Positions 11,763 to 23,012 of a DNA stretch of 64,000 nt are shown here, piece after piece. The stretch is taken from the NCBI RefSeq assembly GCF_905115235.1, contig NC_051854.1:69307463-69371462 (forward strand), written 5' to 3'. The stretch is from Hermetia illucens (lineage: Eukaryota > Arthropoda > Insecta > Diptera > Stratiomyidae). The notes beneath the pieces are model-generated. The model was given only the letters and a program-made list of their open reading frames with translations, ran no database searches and was not told the DNA's origin. The position numbers were made by a program, and so were the translations under genes. Position 1 is the stretch's first letter; every line of letters begins with the position of its first letter.

Positions 11763-12984
11763 AAGTTTGTTGCACATGAAATGGCCGATTTAGTATTCAA
11801 ATTTGAAACGATTGTAAAGCTTACAAAAATTTATTTAATTAATCAAAATAGGCGCCAGTCGATTCAAAACACTTCTTCAAGCGGGATACAAGAGCATGTA
11901 TGTTAGTTTCGTAGAAGTCCAATTTTCGAATATCAGTAAACTCGTCGAAAGCAATTTTGATGGCCTCTTCATTCCTAAATTGTTTTTCCGCCAAAAAATG
12001 ATCCAAATGCTTAAAACAGGGTCGGTTGGCGAAAGGTCCGGTGAATATAGTGGATGAGGCAGAGTCTCATACTGCAATGCGTTCAACTTGTTGTTCTGAA
12101 TACATGTTGTGCATTGTCTTGAAGGAGTATCACACCATCTCTGTTGACTAACCTCGGCCGTTGAATACTTAATTTTTGGTGCATTTCCTCGAGTTGGGTA
12201 CAGTATTTCTGCGCATTTATCGTTTCTGCAAGTGCCAAAAAGGAATAGTGGATAATTCCAGCTGTAGACCACCAAACAGTCACCTTCTTCGGTTTCGGTA
12301 AATGCTTCGGTGGCTCATCAACATCTAGCCACTGTGCTGATCTGCGACGATTGTCGTTTAATATCCACTTTTCATCACATGTCACTATTCTGCGCAAAAA
12401 GGGATCGCTTCTGTTGCGGGAGAGTAAAGAGCTGCAAATTTCCATTCGAAGCACCACGTTTTGCTCCGTAAGGGCATGCGGAACCCAAAAGTCGAGTCTT
12501 TTTACATTTCCAACTTGCTGCAAGTTTCGAGAAACTGTCGAATAGTGTACGCCCAGTTTCTCTGCAATGTCTCTCACAGACTGACGTGTGTCGGATTCGA
12601 CTAGCAAATGCAGCTCGTCGTTATCAATCGATGGTCCTAGATGCCCAGGTTTACGTCCACTAACCTGAATTTTTCGAACCATCGCCGTGTGGTTGGTTCG
12701 CTTACCGTATCAGCTCCAAATGCTCTGTTAATGTCCCTGTTTGCCTCCACTGCTTTATGACCGAGTTTGAACTCATCCAGAAAAAGTATACGTTCGTGGC
12801 TCTTTCCTATGCTTTTTCCTTTTTATTCACTGTTATCACAACGATGGTCAAAACTGAAATGACTCCTTGATTAAATGTAGGAGTATCTATACTTCATTAT
12901 CCGTCACCAACAGCGCTCACTAGTGATACAGCAAAATCGCAACTAACTTCGCCAAATTGGCCATTTAATGTGCAGCAATCAATA
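11763..12984 (-). mobile_element. mariner DNA transposon (DD34D type), inactive
   Basis: The transposase reads on the minus strand from about 12830 to 11877. The N-terminal helix-turn-helix part includes HKAVEANRDINRAFGADTV; the second helical part has VRDIAEKLGVHYSTVSRNLQ. The catalytic motifs are TCDEKWI, LLQDNAQH and YSPDLSPTDPVL, the three Asp blocks of the D,D34D class. The reading frame shifts near 12640 and again near 12100, and the length of about 1.2 kb is normal for mariner. Imperfect terminal inverted repeats sit at 11766-11793 and 12953-12983; both hold TGCACAT followed by AAATGGCC. AT repeats flank both ends, so the exact TA target copies are ambiguous. Confidence 0.85.
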
Positions 12985-13603
12985 TATATATATTTGCATA
13001 CGTGATAATAGACAATGCTTACTTATTTAGGATGCTCAGTATTCATATCGTTGATATGTATGTACATATATCTTGGGATTTGGCAAAATATGACGGAATA
13101 TTCTGTATTCTTAGCTATGCTCAAATGGAAAATTGTACAAATTCTCACATAACATGAAAGCAAAACCTTTACACCCGAAACGTCCAGCTTCCGGTATCCG
13201 AACTTATTTTATTGTTGTACTCATTTGCTTCCCACGCGGGTTAGCAGGTCCACCGTACCATAGACCCGGAGCACAGTAAGCTGGACACCATTCGCATGAC
13301 AACCTGCATCGAACACGTGTTTTCCGACTCTTCAGTGTACGTTCCTAACGATGCATTCATAGTAGGGTCACCTTGTGTAGAGTGTGGCTATTGCCATCCA
13401 CTAATCGCGTTGGAAGACTAGAGGCTTCACTCCTTGAGAGCCATACATCAACCCCAGAGAAGAATAGATTGGCTGGTATACTCCGCGTCTATCTTGAAGT
13501 CCTTGGTGCTTGGCCTCTTGACGTAACTTTCGATTGATTCCTATAAATCTTTTCTACTCTCGAATCGACAGACTACTTGATAAGCGCTTCCCTTTGACGG
13601 TAT
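12985..13603. other. no gene recognised
   Basis: The sequence is AT-rich up to about 13130, then more even in composition. A short plus-strand frame near 13260-13420 has several cysteines (CVECGYC) but no family that I know. No terminal repeats are visible. Confidence 0.3.
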
Positions 13604-15795
13604 GACGATATCATCATCATCATCAACGGTGCAACAACCGGTATCCGGACTAGGCCTGCCTTAATAAGGAACTCCAGTCATCCTCCCGGTTATGTGCCGA
13701 CGTCCACCAATTCGATATCCCCAAAAACCGGCTGGCTGGCGTCCTGACCTACACCATTGCTCCATCTCAGTGAGGGTCTACCTCGTCTTTCTCTTCTTCT
13801 TCATCCATACGGATTAAGTGACCCGCCCACCACAAGCTGTTGAACCGGATTTTATTCTCAACCAGACGGTCTGGATATCGTTCATAAATTTCATCATTAT
13901 ATAGGCTATGGAATCGTCCAAACTCTTCGGAGCAATCTTCTCTCGAACGCCATAGGCCAGTAGTTGGGTGGACTTAAAGAGGATCGTACCCCCCGCATTT
14001 ACCTTAATATCACCGATCACTTCCTCGTGGGCAGGTTGAAGATACCGAATTCCCTCAAGGCCATGTACAGTTTTACCCTGGCTATGCTACCATGCATAGC
14101 TGAGTGGTTAGAGCGCGGTCCGGATAACTGAGTGGTTAGAGCGCAAGGCTGTCGTACGGAAGGTCGCGGTTCAAATTTCACTGGTGGCAGTGGAATTTGT
14201 ATCGTGATTTGACGTCGGATACCAGTCGACCAGTCGGACAGTCTTGAATGAAGTGCTCTAACACACTTCAAGGCCCTGATCCAATATGGATTGTTGCGCC
14301 AACGATTATTATTATTATTATGCTACCATAGGCGGCTTTAAAGTCGATGAAAAGATGGTGCAACTGATGTCCATATTCCACCAGTTTTTCCATCGCTTGC
14401 CACAGACAGAAAATCTGATCTGTTGCTGATTTGCTTGAAGTGAAGCCTCTTTTGGTATGGGCCAACGATGTTCTGGAGATATGGGGCTATCTGACCTAGC
14501 AAGATAACGGAGTATATATTATAGAAGGTAGTTAGGAACGTGATACCTCTATAATTGCTACACTATGTGATATATCCCTTTTTATGTATGAGATAGATAA
14601 TGCCCCTTTACCAGTCGTCAGGCATTGATTCGCTTGAGCGTAATGGATCGCCTCCATATTTATCCAGTTCGGTTGTAATTTTATCTGCTCCTGGCGACTT
14701 ACGATTTTTAAGCCGATGAATTGCACGGACTGTTTCTCATATACTTGGTGGTGGCAGTATTTGTCCGTCGTCTTTAGTGGCGGGACCTCCAACTCGCCGA
14801 TGTTCTGGTTGTTCAGTAGTTAATCAAAGTAATCAACCTATCGCTCCAATATGCCCATTCTGTCAGAAATCAGATTTCCCTCTTTGTCTCGGCAGGATGA
14901 GCATCGAGGTGTATAAGGCTTCATCCTGCTGACTTGTTGGTCCGCCCCTGGTGCGGTTGCTCCCTGTTCTTTCCGAGTTCACAGACCTGTTGGTTCTCCC
15001 AGGCTTTCTTTTTCCGTCTGTGAATTCGTTTCTCCGCTCGCCGGAGTTCGTGATAAATCTTCGCGCGTGCCCGCGTTCTTTGAGAATGCAACATTGTTCG
15101 GTATGCAGCATTCTTCAGTTCCATTGCTAGCTTACATTCATCGTCGAACCAGCTGTTCCAACTCTTTTTGCGACTGGGGCCAAGTATGTCTGTGGCGGTA
15201 TTTATGATAACGTTCTTCAGGTGATTGTGAAGATCCTTTAATGATGCTTCATCTCCAGGATCTCTGTTGACTGCGGTTATTGCGGTATCTATTTCCGTCT
15301 TATAGATGTTGCGGAGGACTGTGTTGTGGATAGCTTCAGTGTTCACTCTCGTCTCATTGTCAGAGGCGATTCTGGGTGGTGCTGTTATTCGAGCTCGGAG
15401 CACCATCCCAACGAGATAGTGATCTGAGTCTATACTGGCCCCCTTGATGTTTTGACAATCATCAAGGATGAGAGGTGGCGGCGTTTGATCAACACGTGGT
15501 CAATTTGGTTGAAAGTGGTCCCGTCTGGGGAGGACCGCTTTCCACGTAAACTAGCTACTTGCAACAACCATTTCGTGTGACATTGCTAATTGAATAATTC
15601 GCAGTCCGTTATCATTTGTATTTTGATGTAAATTATGGGAGCCAACGTATCGCCTGAATACGGGCTTCTTCCCTACTTGGCTGTTAAACCCCCAAATAAG
15701 ATTTTGATATCATATCTGGAATAGGCTTCAAGGGTTCGTTCTACCGCTTCATAGAAGGTATCCTTCTCCGACTTGCAGTCTCCTCCAGTGACAGT
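13604..15795 (-). mobile_element. LINE-A (RTE-like) copy with a SINE inside
   Basis: Aligned by eye with the near-intact copy at 37648-40798, this copy starts (3' end) at the CATCATCATCATCAACGG tail and runs through RT pieces and the endonuclease C-terminal part (VLRARITAPPRIASDNETRVN at about 15340-15405) to about 15790, matching 38145 of the full copy. Much of the RT between 13870 and 14010 is deleted, and the frames shift often. A SINE interrupts it at 14094-14318. The 5' end is truncated. It is clearly older than the copy at 37.6 kb. Confidence 0.8.
14094..14318 (+). mobile_element. tRNA-derived SINE with (ATT)n tail
   Basis: The head has a pol III A-box-like CTGAGTGGTTAGAGC and a B-box GGTTCAAATTTC about 35 bases on, as in tRNA-derived SINEs. 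The body ends CCTGATCCAATATGG, then TTGCGCCAACG and (ATT)n. An 11-bp target duplication, TATGCTACCAT, is present at 14083-14093 and 14319-14329, and the uninterrupted LINE-A at about 39650 shows the empty site. The A-box segment occurs twice (about 14099 and 14130), a duplicated head. A fuller copy lies at 59461-59748 and a head-only copy at 31716-31780. Confidence 0.85.
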
Positions 15796-15799
15796 ATCA

Positions 15800-16700
15800 C
15801 TGGAAATTAAGGATAATTAAATAACATCTTCTTTCAAAAAATGTTTAGAATAGTGCAGCTGAAAAGGTGGCTAACAGGCCTTAGGGGAAAGTTTTATTAG
15901 TGAAGCTCAGTTAGACAATGACATAACTAATTCAGAACTTCCTTACATGCTTTGGATAATGGAAATGAACTTTATAATCATTTCAGATCAGAGTGTTTTA
16001 TCAACGAATCACAATATTCAAATTTTGTTGTTGTGAGGGTGTTAACTGCATGTAGCAGATACATAGGCTGCACTGTAATGTTTCCTTGGAAACATCAAGG
16101 CCATCCGGCTATTAAGTATTTGTATTTGGTAAGTATAAGCTTTTGAAACATGATAGGTATTTAATTAAGCTATGCATACGTCAGGGATTCTGCACTTTAT
16201 TATATTATAAAATTAATTAATCTGATAGCTTATTTTCAGTTGTGTAATTCACTTAAAGTCATTAGTGCTTTGATGAAAATCTTTGCTTTCCCGTAGTTAA
16301 TCAAACTAATTAATGGCCATCTTTGGGAACGAAAGTACGCTCGCAATCATTTGCATGAGAAATATTTTCACAAGGGCATTCTCGCTCACATAGCTTCGTA
16401 AGGTGTTAAAAATTCCCATACTAATAATCTAAAGTAGTTTCCATTACGCTGCTACCTTATTGCAACTATGTCAGGACCGAAGCTACCAGGCACTCAATGT
16501 CTAGGCAGATAAAATATTAGCAAAATCCGGGTTTCATAAGTAATTCAATTAACGCTACCGATGAAAGTCACTTGAGGAGCACAAGTTATCTATTCCCCTA
16601 GACATCCGCTATCCACTGAGAAAATATGTAATGAGAGAAATGAAATAAAAAATATCGTAGTTACAAAGGTTAGTACATCGTTTATACTTAGTCTTAAAGT
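15800..16700. other. intergenic, downstream of SP1
   Basis: AT-rich sequence with no open frame above about 64 codons. I see no repeat match to other parts of the window. It lies beyond the 3' end of the minus-strand protease SP1. Confidence 0.35.
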
Positions 16701-16702
16701 AA

Positions 16703-16708
16703 TTTATT
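16703..16708 (-). terminator. SP1 polyadenylation signal
   Basis: AATAAA on the minus strand, 50 bases past the SP1 stop codon, at the usual distance for a short insect 3' UTR. Confidence 0.6.
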
Positions 16709-16757
16709 GTTACTCTATTTTTACATGCTTATAAAACATTCCTACTACGAATACCAT

Positions 16758-17640
16758 CTATAAGTTAGCTTTGATGACTCCCCTAATCCAATTTGTAAAT
16801 ACTGAAATCCGCGTGTAAACATCTGGAATGCCCGTTCCGCAGTACGCCGGGCCGTATGACACTACGCCAATAAGATGAGATCTGTCCCAGCTTACAAGTG
16901 GACCACCAGAATCACCCTGACGAAATTTGACTAAATAAATTAAGTACGAGGTGAATAATATCTTCCTTACCGCACAGGTTCCTTCGTCCACCATTCCAAA
17001 GGTGCATATCTCATTCATTGAAACATTGTAAAATCGACGACATAAACGATTTGAAATAGTCCACAAATCGGTTGTTTGCAATTCCTCGGGGAATGGTGCA
17101 GTACGCACCCTTTCCATAACACCCCAACCAGAAACATGGCATCTTACACCGCTGCGAATATAGTATCTTTTCTCGAAATTAATTGGAGCAATGTTGGAGG
17201 TAAACTGGAACTGGTGCTTGGTTTGGACGAGAGCTATGTCGTGGTGGTTATTTGCTCTATAGTTTGGATGAGGGATGTATGACTGGATCAGATATCGGGT
17301 CGAATTGCTCAAACGGTTGGTTGTTCCAGCTAAAATGGAAAGCCTTTCAACTTCTTCTTGGTAGACGCAGTGCGCAGCCGTAACAATATAAGAATGTGAA
17401 ATTATGGACCCTCCACAAAAATGATCCCACTTCGTGGCTCGAAGTTTTTGAAGTGATATCTGATAAGGGATTGGATTAGTCGCTTCTTCGCCTCCAAAAA
17501 TCCGTACTCCAATAGTAAATGAATTTGCTGTAACAACACGAACCGTTACTTTTTCTTAATGCTCAATACATTTTTTACATACCGGATGCCATTGAAGATA
17601 ATATCCAAATGGAAACTACCATTAAATAATGTTGAGTCAT
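16758..17640 (-). CDS. SP1, chymotrypsin/brachyurin-like serine protease
   Basis: Three exons: 17640-17583, 17527-16971 and 16916-16758, giving 257 residues. Exon 1 encodes a signal peptide (MTQHYLMVVSIWILSSMAS). The zymogen is cut after Arg in GVR-IFGG, a tryptic activation site. The triad is His57 in VTAAHC, Asp102 in HDIALV and Ser195 in GDSGGP. The cysteines of the three core disulfides are present. The S1 pocket has Gly189 and Asp226 (GIPDVYTR), the pattern of brachyurins and related dipteran gut enzymes, so cleavage preference may be broad or chymotryptic rather than tryptic. Intron 1 is phase 1 and intron 2 phase 0, as in the other three proteases here. The second intron (16917-16970) is 54 bp, stop-free and a multiple of three. 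The product should be secreted, probably in the gut lumen; that location is inference. Confidence 0.92.
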
Positions 17641-17690
17641 ATTTTAATAAATACCCTAGATTAGCTGATCTTGTGAGTTCATATTCATAT

Positions 17691-17700
17691 GACTTTTATA
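17691..17700 (-). promoter_or_regulatory. SP1 TATA box
   Basis: TATAAAAGTC lies 60 bases upstream of the SP1 start codon. A TCAG initiator-like match follows at 17668-17665, about 33 bases from the first T. The same ten bases occur at the equivalent place in SP2. Confidence 0.6.
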
Positions 17701-17704
17701 GGAC

Positions 17705-18390
17705 TGTGAATGGATATTGAAAACAGATTCTGTCTGAGGGGTATTTTTTATCTGAACTTGACCCACATACTATAATTTCTCAGATGCGAATTGTTATCAG
17801 TGAACAAAGAACTAGGTGTGAATAAGATAAGAAATTGTGGATCTGTTTTTATATGTCTCCAAGTAAAAATAATATATAAATTGGTATATAATTGGAGCTT
17901 ATTATATTAAATACTCATTTTTCTTGCTCTACTCCTACTGATGAGGTACGGAGGTATGGGTTACGGGATACGTAAGCATCATAATTAGAATGTTTTTTTC
18001 GTTTTCAACACAAACCTGCACAGAAAAAGGCATTTTTACCGGGTCATCGAATATTGACGCTGCGGAATAGCTTATAAAGATATGCGAAGCAGTACAGCGG
18101 AAAACGAAAACACATATATATATATAATAACGACTGCAAGCTGTTGTGAAATATCTGTGACAGCATTGCCTTCATCCAGAAGTCAGTGAGGACTAACAAA
18201 TGAAAATTACTACCTGTATTTCATAGCCGTCATTTCATATATGTATAGCACTCTCAGTTTTAGTGCTGCAGTCTCAAATAAGTTACACTAAAGAGGACTT
18301 TTTCCAGAAAATGATTAGCAACCACCCACGGCACGTACTACCACTGTATCAGTAACATGGTTGAAATGCTACATCAGTAAAAGATGTTGC
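17705..18390. other. intergenic, upstream of SP1
   Basis: AT-rich sequence without an ORF of note. A short (TA)n run lies near 18115-18128. Regulatory sites for SP1 may be here but none is recognisable beyond the TATA box. Confidence 0.35.
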
Positions 18391-18405
18391 ATACCTACCG
18401 ACTCT

Positions 18406-21400
18406 TTTTTTTTTTTTTTTTTGAGGATGTGGAAATCCCAACACCAGCGTGTGGGATTTTTACCTACTAAAACCACCCCCGACTCCCTCCCTGCCCCGCG
18501 GAATCACCATAAGGTATTACATCACGGGGCGGAGTCAGCTCACTCTAGCTTAGTCCCATTTCTTCTATACGCGGCGCATGTGACCGCGTTTTTCTCCTTT
18601 CCTCTGCCTTTCGGAATTTATCTTGAATAGATGCGATCATGGAGTTGACCGCATCTCAATTCTCTTGATGTGCTAGCATTTCCGACACCAGATTTTCTGG
18701 TACCAGCACCTCTCCTAGAGTCTCCTCTAAATTCCTCCTTTTTTCCACAAATCTCGGACATTGGAAGAATACATGCTCTGAGTCCTCTGGGACTCCATCA
18801 CAATTTGGACAGTCGGGTGAGGTCTCCAATTTAAACCCGTGAAGGTATTGGAGATATCCTCCATGTCCCTTGAGAAACTGCGTGAGATTATAATTAATCT
18901 CACCGTGTCGTCTCTCCAACCTCTCCTTTATGGCAGAAATGAGCCTGTGAGTCCACCGACCCTTTTCCGAGCGTTCCGACTGCTCTTGCCATCTATTTAT
19001 GGATCTCTCCCTCTCAGCGTTCTTCGTCTGCAATAAGGGAGACATTGAGTTCGCATGGTATGTATTCTCCATATCATCTGCCAAGATGTCAATCGGCATC
19101 ATTCCAGAGATGACGAATGCTGCATCATCTGAGACAGTCCTGAAGGCAGAGCATACCCTCAAGGCTGTCCTCCTGTATGCTGCACTCAGTTTGTTAGTGT
19201 TAGCTGACATCTGCAATGCCTCCCTCCAAACTGGGGTCGCATAGAGCATGATTGAGGCCACCACCCTGGCTATAAGCAACCTAGAGGTATGTCGTGGCCC
19301 TCCCACGTTCGGCATCATCCTCGTCAGGACCATACTGGCAGTGGACGATCTATGACAAACATACTCCACGTGTTGCTTATAACTGAGCTTCCTGTCTATC
19401 ACCACCCCCAAGTATTTGATGGTCGGCTTGGAAGTGATGATATGATTCCCGATTCTTATACAGGCGTAGTTTCTCTTCCGGTGCTTCGTCATGAGGACCG
19501 CTTCTGTTTTTTCCTCCGCCAGTGTCAGACCTGAACTCTCTAGCCAACTTTTAACAGCACTGATTGCTTCGCTTGAGTATAACTCAGCATCTTCGAGATG
19601 CTTTGCGACAACAGCCAGTGCAATGTCGTCAGCGTAACCCACCACTGTGGCTTCCTCCGGAAGGGGAAGATTAAGTACATCGTTGTACGTGATGTTCCAC
19701 AGTAGTGGGCCCAATACGGAGCCCTGCGGGACACCCGCGGAAACGACATGCGGTCCGTCATCAGTGTCGTACCACAGCCTCCTTTCAGTTAAATAACTAT
19801 CGACAATTGCGGCGAGATAGGCGGGAATACTAGCCTTCGCTAGGGATTTCCGTATCAGTTTCAATATTTGCTTGTACTACGCTTTTCGTGGATTGCATCG
19901 ATTATAGATTACCCGCTCTAACGTTTTCCCCACCGTGTCCAAAAGACATATTGGTCGGTATGAGGATGGTTCACCTGGAGGTTTACCAGGCTTAGGCAGA
20001 AGCACCAACTTCTGCCACTTCCATACCGCTGGAAATATTCCCTCGGAAATGCACGCTTCGAACAACTCAGCGAACATGTCCGGCCTGGATTTCACGGCAA
20101 GCTTGAGGGCCTTATTCGGTACTCCGTCCAGACCTGATGCTTTATTGTCTCCTATTCTGCCGCAGATCTCCAGCAGTTCGTCTCTGGTGACTGGAGGAAT
20201 TGCCGTCACATTCAGAGGTGGTTGGAATATGTCGGTGCTCTCCTCTTGCTGGGGGAATAACCCCTGGATGATTTTCAGCAAGAGGGTGGGACACGTGATC
20301 TACGGAGATGAACGGCCTCTGAATCGTCCCATCACGATTCTATAAGCACTCCCGCACGGGTTTATGTCCGCTTCTGAGCTGAGCTCCTTAAAGCATTTCC
20401 TCTTGCTTCGCTGGATGGCGAGCTTGAGGGTTTTGCGGGCTGCTTTATAGGCGCACTCTTTTTGCCCCTGATCGACTCCACCTACCGCCCTCTAAGCCGC
20501 TCTTCTGGCTCGGTGGCAGGCTGATCGAAGGCAGGTCAGTTCATCATTCCACCAGTAGTTTGGTCTTCTACTGGCGAACGAGCACCTTCTAGGCATGGAC
20601 GCGTCACATGATTTGGCGATGCATTGAGCCAGATGGACGGCTCCTTCGTAGAGGCGCCTGCTTTACCAGGTTGATCTAACGACACCTCTATGAAGGTCAG
20701 CTCATCCAAAGATTTTGCAGACCAGCCTGAAACCTTTTTCGGTTTCGGGCATAATAGCTCTTTGTCCTGTGGCTCGACAAATGTCTCAAAGAAGATTGCG
20801 TGGTGATCGCTGTGGATGTAGCGTTCGCTGACGCACCAGGACATACCACGTGCCAGCGCAGGGCTGACAAAGGTCAGGTCTACAACCGAGCCTGACCCCC
20901 CTTTCTGAAAGGTATTTACAGCACCTTCGTTAGCCAAAACCATGTCCATCTGCGCAAAAGCTTCTAATAATCTGCGCCCCCTAGCATTTGATTCTCTGCT
21001 ACCCCACTCTAGGGCCTAAGCATTGAAATCAGCAGCAATCACCTTTGAACTTCGTCCCCTTACGTCGAGAACCAGATTATCAAACATTTGCTCGAATTCA
21101 GACAGTGTCAAACTTGGTGGGGCGTAGCCCATATCGCCGCTCCTCCAGTCGAATCTGTGACCCATATGCCACCGTGACGGTTTCTATACGGTTCACTTAT
21201 GATGGCAACTTCCATCTCAGATTCGAACGTGGTCTGATCAAGTAAATCCTGAGCGACCCTGCAATGATTGAGGTTTATTTGAATAAACCTCATTTTCTCA
21301 TTGCAGTGAGCGCCTTCCTAAATTCCGGACATTTACTACTTCCGGCAATGTGCCGGTTTTCCTATCCCTCTTTTGCTTCGAACAATAGGCATTTGGAGTC

Positions 21401-22186
21401 CCTATTGCACTCCCTGGCAATATGGCCTTTCTCCCCACACCTTCTGCATCGATCGGATCCATCAATGCGGCTGGTGCATACCTTCGCGAAGTGCCCAAAC
21501 ATGAGGCATTTAAAGCACCTCTGCAGTGAAATTTGTTCTCTTAAACGGCAGACAACCCATCCAATCCGAACCCTTCCGGCAAGCTAACAACATCTGCGCT
21601 GCCTCCGCTGATACTCGTATTGTGGCCGTTTGAGTGCCACCATAGGCTTTTCGTAGGCCCACACCTGACTCCTCTGTAAGGTCTTTCAACTTAAATTGCT
21701 TTTTCGGAGCAGTGCAAATTTCGCCTTTTGATGTCACTTCATCGAGATCCTTACATTGTATATAGATCTCATGTTTTTGGGCACGCACTGCGGCATTCTC
21801 CCCAAGTGAGTTTTTCACTTGAGTCATCAGCTTTGCCCACGCTGGATCTTTTCAGCTCGAACATGAGATCTCCTTTCCGGGTTCTTCGGATTCTGTTCAC
21901 ATTTCCGCTCAGATCTTTTAGGTTTTTGAGTATCTCCGCTTGGGACAGATTGCTCTTACTGGAACAATCGCATCTGGACGAGTTCGCACTTTTGCTTTTC
22001 GTTTCGCTTTCTTGTTGGTAACTTTAGTCCATCCATCGTTTTCGTTCGTTTTGGGCTTCGCAACGCTGGTCGAGTTTCCTACATTCTCTGTACGCTTTCC
22101 TCCGTCTGAGCTTTTTTTTTTCTTAGGTGCCTGCTGATTGTTTATAGGATCCCCCTCTTTTTCACATACTCTTTTATTATATATAT
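18406..22186 (-). mobile_element. R1-clade LINE with 15-bp TSD and poly(A) tail
   Basis: The element is bounded by identical 15-bp copies of ATACCTACCGACTCT at 18391-18405 and 22187-22201. Its 3' end is a run of about 19 T on the plus strand, that is, poly(A). From 22186 downward come ORF1 with zinc knuckles (RCGEKGHIARECNRDSKC near 21370-21450), an APE endonuclease (start RFIQINLNHCRVAQDLLDQT near 21290), RT (19877-20281 and 18656-19864) and a C-terminal CCHC-type segment (CPNCDGVPEDSEHVFFQCPRF near 18760). ORF2 is broken at about 20280-20540, 20950-21110 and 19865-19876. ORF1 is probably 5'-truncated. The long RT ORF suggests a fairly young insertion. Confidence 0.88.
18656..19864 (-). pseudogene. 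R1-clade reverse transcriptase, longest intact part (402 aa)
   Basis: This frame holds the RT palm and thumb: GVPQGSVLGPLLWNITYND (block B), GYADDIALAVV (catalytic YADD), LAEEKTEAVLM and IKYLGVVIDRKL, followed by a region like the R1/LOA post-RT domain and a cysteine-histidine segment near the end (CPNCDGVPEDSEHVFFQC). It codes for copying the element's RNA into DNA at a nicked target. Fingers and block A lie upstream in the neighbouring frame (19877-20281, GLDGVPNKALKLA, SSYRPICLLDTVGKTLERVI). Met1 of this frame is not the natural start. It is part of the LINE at 18406-22186. Confidence 0.85.
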
Positions 22187-22412
22187 ATACCTACCGACTC
22201 TAGTCACTTCCTCCTGAATCCATGAACGGTAAAAGAAAACAATGAGGCAACCAAACATTTAAAAATTCTAAAGGAGATCAACTTCGATAAGGGAACTATA
22301 GAACTGAACAAGAGAAGTAAATACTAGGAACAACTTGCCTCCCGCAAACTGGCCATTGGTGGCGTCCACAGTAATATTACTAGAAAAACATAGCGTCTAT
22401 GGCTTGATTAGC

Positions 22413-22797
22413 TCCATCATCATCATCAACGGCGCAACCACCGATATTCGGTCTAGGTCTGCCTTAATAAGGAACTCCAGACATCCCGGTTTTGCAAAGA
22501 GGTCCACCAATTCGATATCACGTTTGACTAGGGCGGTTTGATGTTGTTGGTTGGTTGGTTTTCGGTACTGACGTTTCCACTATATATTTTGTCTTGCCTT
22601 CATTGATGTGCAGCCTTAGATCTCGCACCGTCTGCTCGATCTGGACGAAGGCAATTTGTACGTCTCGGGTCGCTCTTCCGATGATGTCGATATCGTCAGC
22701 ATAAGCCAGTAGTTGGGTGGACTTAAAGAGGTTCGTACCCCTCGCATTTACTTCAACATTATGGATCACTTTTTCCAGGGCCACGTTAAAGAGGAAG
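22413..22797 (-). mobile_element. LINE-A fragment, 3' end joined to RT palm
   Basis: It begins with the family's 3' tail (CATCATCATCATCAACGG) and after about 110 bases jumps into the RT region with KTKYIVETSVPKTNQPTTSN and AYADDIDIIGRATRDVQ (near 22560-22720). Compared with the full copy at 37.6 kb, roughly 600 bases between these parts are deleted. It ends at about 22797, next to the next LINE-A-related block. Confidence 0.75.
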
Positions 22798-22814
22798 TTC
22801 ATGGTCGAAATGAA

Positions 22815-23012
22815 TGAAAATACAATTAACGGGATATTCAGAGTGCGGAAGGTGGACTGGCAATCAGCTAGACTCAAGAAATTTGTGAAGAATTACCGCC
22901 AACATAGGGCGACTTTGTTGTGATATATCGAAGATCTAAAGGATAAAATGTCAGTACCCCATAGAACTATATATCAGGTATATTGAACTTGTACACACTA
23001 CGAATTATCCAA
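22815..23012. repeat. 200-bp segment duplicated at 54213-54410
   Basis: The sequence from AAAATACAATTAACGGG to ATTATCCAACC recurs at about 54213-54410 with roughly 90 percent identity by eye. It lies directly beyond the 3' terminus of a LINE-A copy in both places, but is not part of LINE-A elsewhere. It could be a 3' transduction carried by the LINE or part of a DNA-level duplication. It contains the short frame QSARLKKFVKNYRQHR without known similarity. Confidence 0.7.

Noticed and set aside
14094-14170. tRNA gene
   Set aside because: The A and B boxes are those of a tRNA-derived SINE. No full cloverleaf can be drawn, and the unit has an ATT tail and TSD.
18361-18630. 89-aa plus-strand ORF over the poly-T run
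   Set aside because: It translates the reverse strand of a LINE poly(A) tail and 3' UTR.
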